DNA from: JAGORM01 sp050255815
GTDB lineage: Bacteria; Patescibacteriota; Microgenomatia; Levybacterales; GWA1-39-11
Direction of reading: 5' to 3'
Assembly: GCA_050255815.1 (NCBI GenBank)
Contig: JBLMVJ010000030.1
Coordinates: forward strand, 1-8,681
Length of the DNA stretch: 8,681 nucleotides
The position numbers were made by a program, and so were the translations under genes. How positions within the stretch are numbered: the stretch's first letter is position 1; every line of letters starts with the position of its first letter. This document shows positions 5,783 to 8,681 of the stretch, piece after piece. The notes below the pieces were generated by a model that was not told the DNA's origin, did not search any database, and saw nothing but the letters and a program-made list of their open reading frames with translations.

Positions 5783-6691
5783 ATGGAGAAAAAGGAAAGA
5801 GCCAGTAACTCAATTTCTAGGTTTAGTCCGGAGGTGCCTCCCGTATTCCAACCTATTGCGCTCATACTTCTGGGCCTTGCATTATTTTTTTTTAACACTA
5901 TTTCACCGGTAACCAGGGAAACTAATGCTCGGATTGAAGCTTTTGAGCCGGCAGTTTTATTACTACACTTAATTTCTTCAGTAAGCCCTGTTCTAAACGT
6001 AATGCCTCCTGAGGATTATAAAGGGTATTGTTTAAATGTTCCTGTCATTTTTTATCACCATATTCAGCCCATGGCTGAGGCAAGAGCTAAAGGGAAGGAA
6101 CGTTTGACGGTGGATAATGGAATTTTTGTCTCCCAGATGTCGTACTTGTATGCAAAAGGCTACCGTAGTATTTCGGCCTCCCAATTGGCCAGTGCCCTGA
6201 TTGCCAAATCTAAACTTCCGGCAAAGTCAATTGTCATATCCTTTGATGATGGGTATGAGGATTTTTATACTTACGCTTACCCAATACTTCAGAAGTATCA
6301 TTTCGTAGCTAGCCTGGCAATTCCTACAGGTCTGTTGGGCCGCAACGGTTATTTAAGTTGGGATGAATTAAAAGAAATGGATAGAAGCGGAAAAATTTTC
6401 ATTTATAGCCATACCAAATCTCATACAAATTTGACAAAAGTAACCGTAAGTAAGGCACAGTATGAAATTTTAGCTGCAAAGGAACAGCTTCAGAAGTTCA
6501 CCGGTAAAAATTCCAATGTTTTCTTTTACCCTTACGGCGCAGTGAGCTTCGGCGTCATTTCAGTTCTGGACGCAAACGGGTATCAGGCAGGTTACTCAAC
6601 TAAACCGGGGTTTATCCAATGCGACTCTTTTCTTATGGCTTTGCATAGAACAGAAATTGGAAATTTGTCTTTAAGCTCCTACGGTTTATAA
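5783..6691 (+). CDS. Membrane-anchored NodB-type polysaccharide deacetylase (carbohydrate esterase 4)
   Basis: 302 residues. A basic N-terminus and a helix at 24-41 (PIALILLGLALFFF) anchor it, with the catalytic domain expected outside the membrane. VPVIFYHHI (86-94) is the usual opening strand. NodB motif 1 is SFDDGY, with Asp155 the probable base and Asp156 a metal ligand. Motif 2 is SHTKSHTNL, with His210 and His214 completing the Asp-His-His metal site. Motif 3 is FFYPYG (247-252), and LHRTEI near the end fits motif 5. All key residues are present, so it should be active: it removes N-acetyl (or O-acetyl) groups from a polymer such as poly-N-acetylglucosamine or peptidoglycan. The exporter genes just downstream favour an exported glycan as substrate, but this is inferred. 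ATG is the only start possible, since an in-frame TAA lies at 5759-5761. AGGGG one base before it is too close to be a good ribosome site. Confidence 0.9.
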   Translation: MEKKERASNSISRFSPEVPPVFQPIALILLGLALFFFNTISPVTRETNARIEAFEPAVLLLHLISSVSPVLNVMPPEDYKGYCLNVPVIFYHHIQPMAEARAKGKERLTVDNGIFVSQMSYLYAKGYRSISASQLASALIAKSKLPAKSIVISFDDGYEDFYTYAYPILQKYHFVASLAIPTGLLGRNGYLSWDELKEMDRSGKIFIYSHTKSHTNLTKVTVSKAQYEILAAKEQLQKFTGKNSNVFFYPYGAVSFGVISVLDANGYQAGYSTKPGFIQCDSFLMALHRTEIGNLSLSSYGL

Positions 6692-6714
6692 ACTGGCTGA
6701 GAAGATATTATAAT
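6685..6714 (+). promoter_or_regulatory. Probable promoter of the ABC exporter genes
   Basis: TATAAT at 6709-6714 is a perfect -10. TTTATA at 6685-6690, overlapping the end of the deacetylase gene, matches the -35 consensus at four of six bases with an 18-nt spacer. Transcription would begin near 6721, about 34 nt before the permease ATG. The exporter could also be read through from the deacetylase promoter, as no terminator hairpin was seen in the 63-bp gap. Confidence 0.5.
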
Positions 6715-6754
6715 TGCAAAGGCAGGAAAAACACTTTGTATCCGTAAAGAGACT

Positions 6755-7516
6755 ATGAATTATAAAACCAGGCAAACTCTCAGTCTCATCATGGCATTTG
6801 CCATAGCCGAGTTTAAATTACGTAATGAAGGAAGTTATCTGGGGCTTTTTTGGTATCTGCTAAGCCCAATCCTGACTTTTATTTTGCTTTTTTTTATTTT
6901 TTCTACACGTCTGGGTGCCACAATAGCAGATTTCCCGCTTTATCTTCTGATGGGGATCATACTGTTTAATTTCTTCCAATTCACGACAACGGAATCAACA
7001 AAAGTAATACAAAACTACAGGGGAGTTATCCGTTCTATTTACTTCCCCAGGGAAGTATTGGTGGGACAATTAGTTCTCAAAACATTCTTTTCGCATATAT
7101 TTGAAATGTTGCTTTTTGTGCTTCTCATGCTATTTTTTCATATGCCGCTTTGGGGCCTTTTTTATTACCCGTTTATTTTGGTTTTGTTAGCATTTTTTAC
7201 CATGGGAGTTTCCCTTATTTTATGCGCTTTAACTGTCTACGTTAGTGATTTAGAAAATGTATGGAGTTTTGCTACGCGCCTTCTGTGGTTTGCTACACCC
7301 ATATTTTACGCGCAGGAAGGAGTACCGGGAATTTCTATCCTGAATAAATTTAACCCTATGTATTACTTTATTACAGTAGCACGTGAGATGGTTATATACC
7401 AACACATCCCGGAACCGTTTTTAATTCTGGGGGTTATTGTGTACACCATTACCCCTTTTATCTGTGGAATTTGGATATTTAAGCTTTTAAAGGACAAATT
7501 CGCGGAGATGATATAA
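6755..7516 (+). CDS. ABC-2 type polysaccharide/teichoic-acid exporter permease (Wzm/TagG family)
   Basis: 253 residues, the normal size for this family, with about six membrane helices. The amphipathic N-terminus EFKLRNEGSYLGLFWYLLSP (19-38) matches the family pattern (F-K-x-R-Y...S-x-L-G-x-x-W-x-L-L-x-P) that places a gate helix at the membrane surface. The segment VSDLENVWSFATRLLWFATPIFY near residues 163-185 matches the family RDL...PI.Y region. With the adjacent ATPase it would form a 2+2 transporter that moves an undecaprenyl-linked glycan across the cytoplasmic membrane. Only 2 nt separate its stop from the ATPase start, so the two are one translation unit. The start ATG at 6755 has a weak AAAGAG upstream. 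The glycan exported cannot be determined. Confidence 0.9.
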   Translation: MNYKTRQTLSLIMAFAIAEFKLRNEGSYLGLFWYLLSPILTFILLFFIFSTRLGATIADFPLYLLMGIILFNFFQFTTTESTKVIQNYRGVIRSIYFPREVLVGQLVLKTFFSHIFEMLLFVLLMLFFHMPLWGLFYYPFILVLLAFFTMGVSLILCALTVYVSDLENVWSFATRLLWFATPIFYAQEGVPGISILNKFNPMYYFITVAREMVIYQHIPEPFLILGVIVYTITPFICGIWIFKLLKDKFAEMI

Positions 7517-7518
7517 CC

Positions 7519-8256
7519 ATGCAAAATCAAATAATAGCAAAAGGTATTGAGAAGCAGTTCAGAATTGGCGGCAGAAAACCAAGAAGTGCGTTGGAGAGTT
7601 TTATCTCTTTTTTCTGGGGCAGGGAACATAAGAAAGACTTCCCGGTTTTAAGGGGCGTTTCCTTTAGTGTCAAGGCCGGAGAAATAGTTGGAATAGTAGG
7701 AAGAAACGGTTCGGGCAAAAGTACGCTCTTGAGGATTATTGCAGGCATTTATAAAAGTGACAGGGGCAGCTTGCAAATGGAGGGGAAGGTTATTGCACTC
7801 TTAAACCTTAACCTGGGTTTCCAGGAACGGTTGACTATGAAAGAGAATATTAATTTTTGCCTTACTCTTTTCGGCCTAGACAGAAAAAATGCTGAAAGCA
7901 GATATGATAAGGTGGTGGCATTTTCTGGCTTAAGAAAATTTCAGGATACTAAAATATACCAGTTTTCCCAGGGAATGAAAGAGCGCTTGGCTTTTTCAAT
8001 TGCCTATCATGCCGGAGCGGGTATTTTTCTGCTGGATGAAGCCTTTTCCGTAGGGGATGAAGGATTTCAGAGAAAAACTGCTGAGGCAGTTTTAAATTTG
8101 AGGAAAAAAGGGTGTGCTGTTTTGGTTGTTGCCCATGATTTAAATTGGCTTAAGGAAAATACCGGGCGGGTACTATGGCTGGAAAATGGGAAAATAGTTA
8201 TGGATGGAGCAAGCAAACAGGTTATTCAGAGATATTCTAAGTCATTCAGTACCTAG
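7519..8256 (+). CDS. ABC exporter ATPase of the Wzt/TagH/KpsT type, without a glycan-binding C-terminal domain
   Basis: 245 residues, a full nucleotide-binding domain. Walker A is GRNGSGKST (61-69), the ABC signature FSQGMKERL (149-157), Walker B IFLLDE (169-174) with catalytic Glu174, and the switch His is His206 in VVAHD. The N-terminal insert before the core (about 17-43) is typical of the O-antigen/teichoic acid exporters. LGFQERLTMKENI (99-111) matches the family region G-F-x-x-x-L-T-G-x-E-N, but the usual preceding Gly is Asn98. Hydrolysis of ATP would drive glycan export by the permease upstream. Long Wzt proteins carry an extra carbohydrate-recognition domain of about 150 residues; this one ends soon after the ATPase fold, like TagH-core or KpsT forms, so chain-end recognition is not expected. 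GGAG at 7504-7507 is a possible ribosome site 11 nt before the ATG. The TAG stop overlaps the convergent gene. Confidence 0.92.
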   Translation: MQNQIIAKGIEKQFRIGGRKPRSALESFISFFWGREHKKDFPVLRGVSFSVKAGEIVGIVGRNGSGKSTLLRIIAGIYKSDRGSLQMEGKVIALLNLNLGFQERLTMKENINFCLTLFGLDRKNAESRYDKVVAFSGLRKFQDTKIYQFSQGMKERLAFSIAYHAGAGIFLLDEAFSVGDEGFQRKTAEAVLNLRKKGCAVLVVAHDLNWLKENTGRVLWLENGKIVMDGASKQVIQRYSKSFST

Positions 8257-8681
8257 TAGAGAAATTTTGACAAGTCTGAAAGGGGTGAGGCAAACCCGGT
8301 ACCGGTTTTCTCCCTTCTTGCCAATGATTTTTTAATGGCTTTCAGCAAAAAATTGTTAGCTTCTATCCTGTTTTTAGTGCGGTTATTAGTATGAATACGG
8401 CGTAAATACGTTTCCTGGTCAAGCAGGGAAAAACGAATACCTTTTTCTCTTGCACGCAAAAACCAGTCAGTATCCTCATTCAAAAGAAAAGATTGGTCAA
8501 AAAGACCAACATGTTCAAACACCCGCCTCTTAAAAAAACCGCAAAATAAACTTCTCTCAGGCCAGGATGGCACAATTTTTTCAAATATAAACCCTGTTTG
8601 TGTCCTTTTAATTTTTTTGACGTTTCTAATTTTTCCAAAAACAACATCAACCCCAAAAGCCTCTCTTTCTTTCAGGTGTTG
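8253..8681 (-). CDS. GT2-family glycosyltransferase, C-terminal part (5' end beyond the window)
   Basis: The - frame is open to the right edge and 142 residues are visible, ending at TAG 8255-8253. GVDVVFGKIRNV near the start of the visible part is the strand after the metal-binding region of GT-A enzymes. FCGFFKRRVFEHVGLFDQSF followed by NEDTDWFLRAREKGI is the hallmark GT2 segment, in which the ED...W carries the probable catalytic base region. The tail has LRRIHTNNRTKN, common in GT2 proteins, and no membrane helix. It would invert a nucleotide-sugar donor onto a cytoplasmic acceptor, probably for the same glycan as the exporter. The nucleotide-binding N-terminus and DxD motif are outside the window. 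A GTG at 8571-8573 is internal, not a start. It converges on the ATPase gene with a 4-bp overlap. Confidence 0.85.
   Translation of the reverse strand, partial: QHLKEREAFGVDVVFGKIRNVKKIKRTQTGFIFEKIVPSWPERSLFCGFFKRRVFEHVGLFDQSFLLNEDTDWFLRAREKGIRFSLLDQETYLRRIHTNNRTKNRIEANNFLLKAIKKSLARREKTGTGFASPLSDLSKFLY

Noticed and set aside
8571..8573. GTG as start of a small 106-residue protein on -
   Set aside because: The same frame continues to the window edge and the upstream residues fit the GT2 fold; it is the tail of a longer gene.
1..8681. Alternative genetic code with TGA read as glycine
   Set aside because: No in-frame TGA occurs within the long conserved genes, and TGA at 1263-1265 and 2023-2021 falls where the protein families end.

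Overview
The window looks like a piece of a reduced, AT-rich genome from the Candidate Phyla Radiation (Patescibacteria), most likely the Microgenomates side. That is inference from gene content: a fibronectin-III surface protein with a Ser-rich stalk and a C-terminal membrane anchor, short secreted lysozyme-fold proteins with a PAI(S/A)xxES core, mostly unrecognised membrane proteins, and very few Shine-Dalgarno sites. The long frames contain no in-frame TGA, so the TGA=Gly code of Gracilibacteria/Absconditabacteria is not in use. I see no tRNA, rRNA, CRISPR array, insertion sequence or phage gene.

Left part (1-2602), cell surface and wall. A truncated surface protein enters from the left edge on + and ends at 1265. 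Facing it on - are two paralogous lysozyme-fold hydrolases (1274-1816 and 2021-2602). Between them lies a near-consensus sigma70-type promoter whose transcript would begin directly with a strong terminator-like hairpin plus U-tract. This is the most unusual regulatory arrangement in the window.

Middle part (2753-5685, - strand). A 593-residue polytopic membrane protein, probably a GT-C-fold glycosyltransferase or related enzyme, lies downstream of a GT4 glycosyltransferase. The membrane protein seems to have its own extended -10 promoter 7 nt from its ATG, so it may be translated from a leaderless mRNA.

Right part (5783-8256, + strand). A membrane-anchored NodB polysaccharide deacetylase diverges from the GT4 gene across 97 bp. 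It is followed by an ABC-2 exporter: a Wzm/TagG-like permease and a Wzt/TagH-like ATPase that lacks the C-terminal glycan-binding domain. A GT2 glycosyltransferase converges from the right edge, sharing a CTAG with the ATPase stop codon.

Taken together this is an envelope locus. Cytoplasmic GT4 and GT2 enzymes would build a lipid-linked glycan, the ABC exporter would flip it, the NodB enzyme would deacetylate it outside the membrane, and the polytopic protein may transfer sugars at the outer face. The two hydrolases would remodel peptidoglycan and the Fn3 protein would decorate the surface. The joint pathway is inferred from neighbourhood; the individual enzyme families rest on visible motifs.
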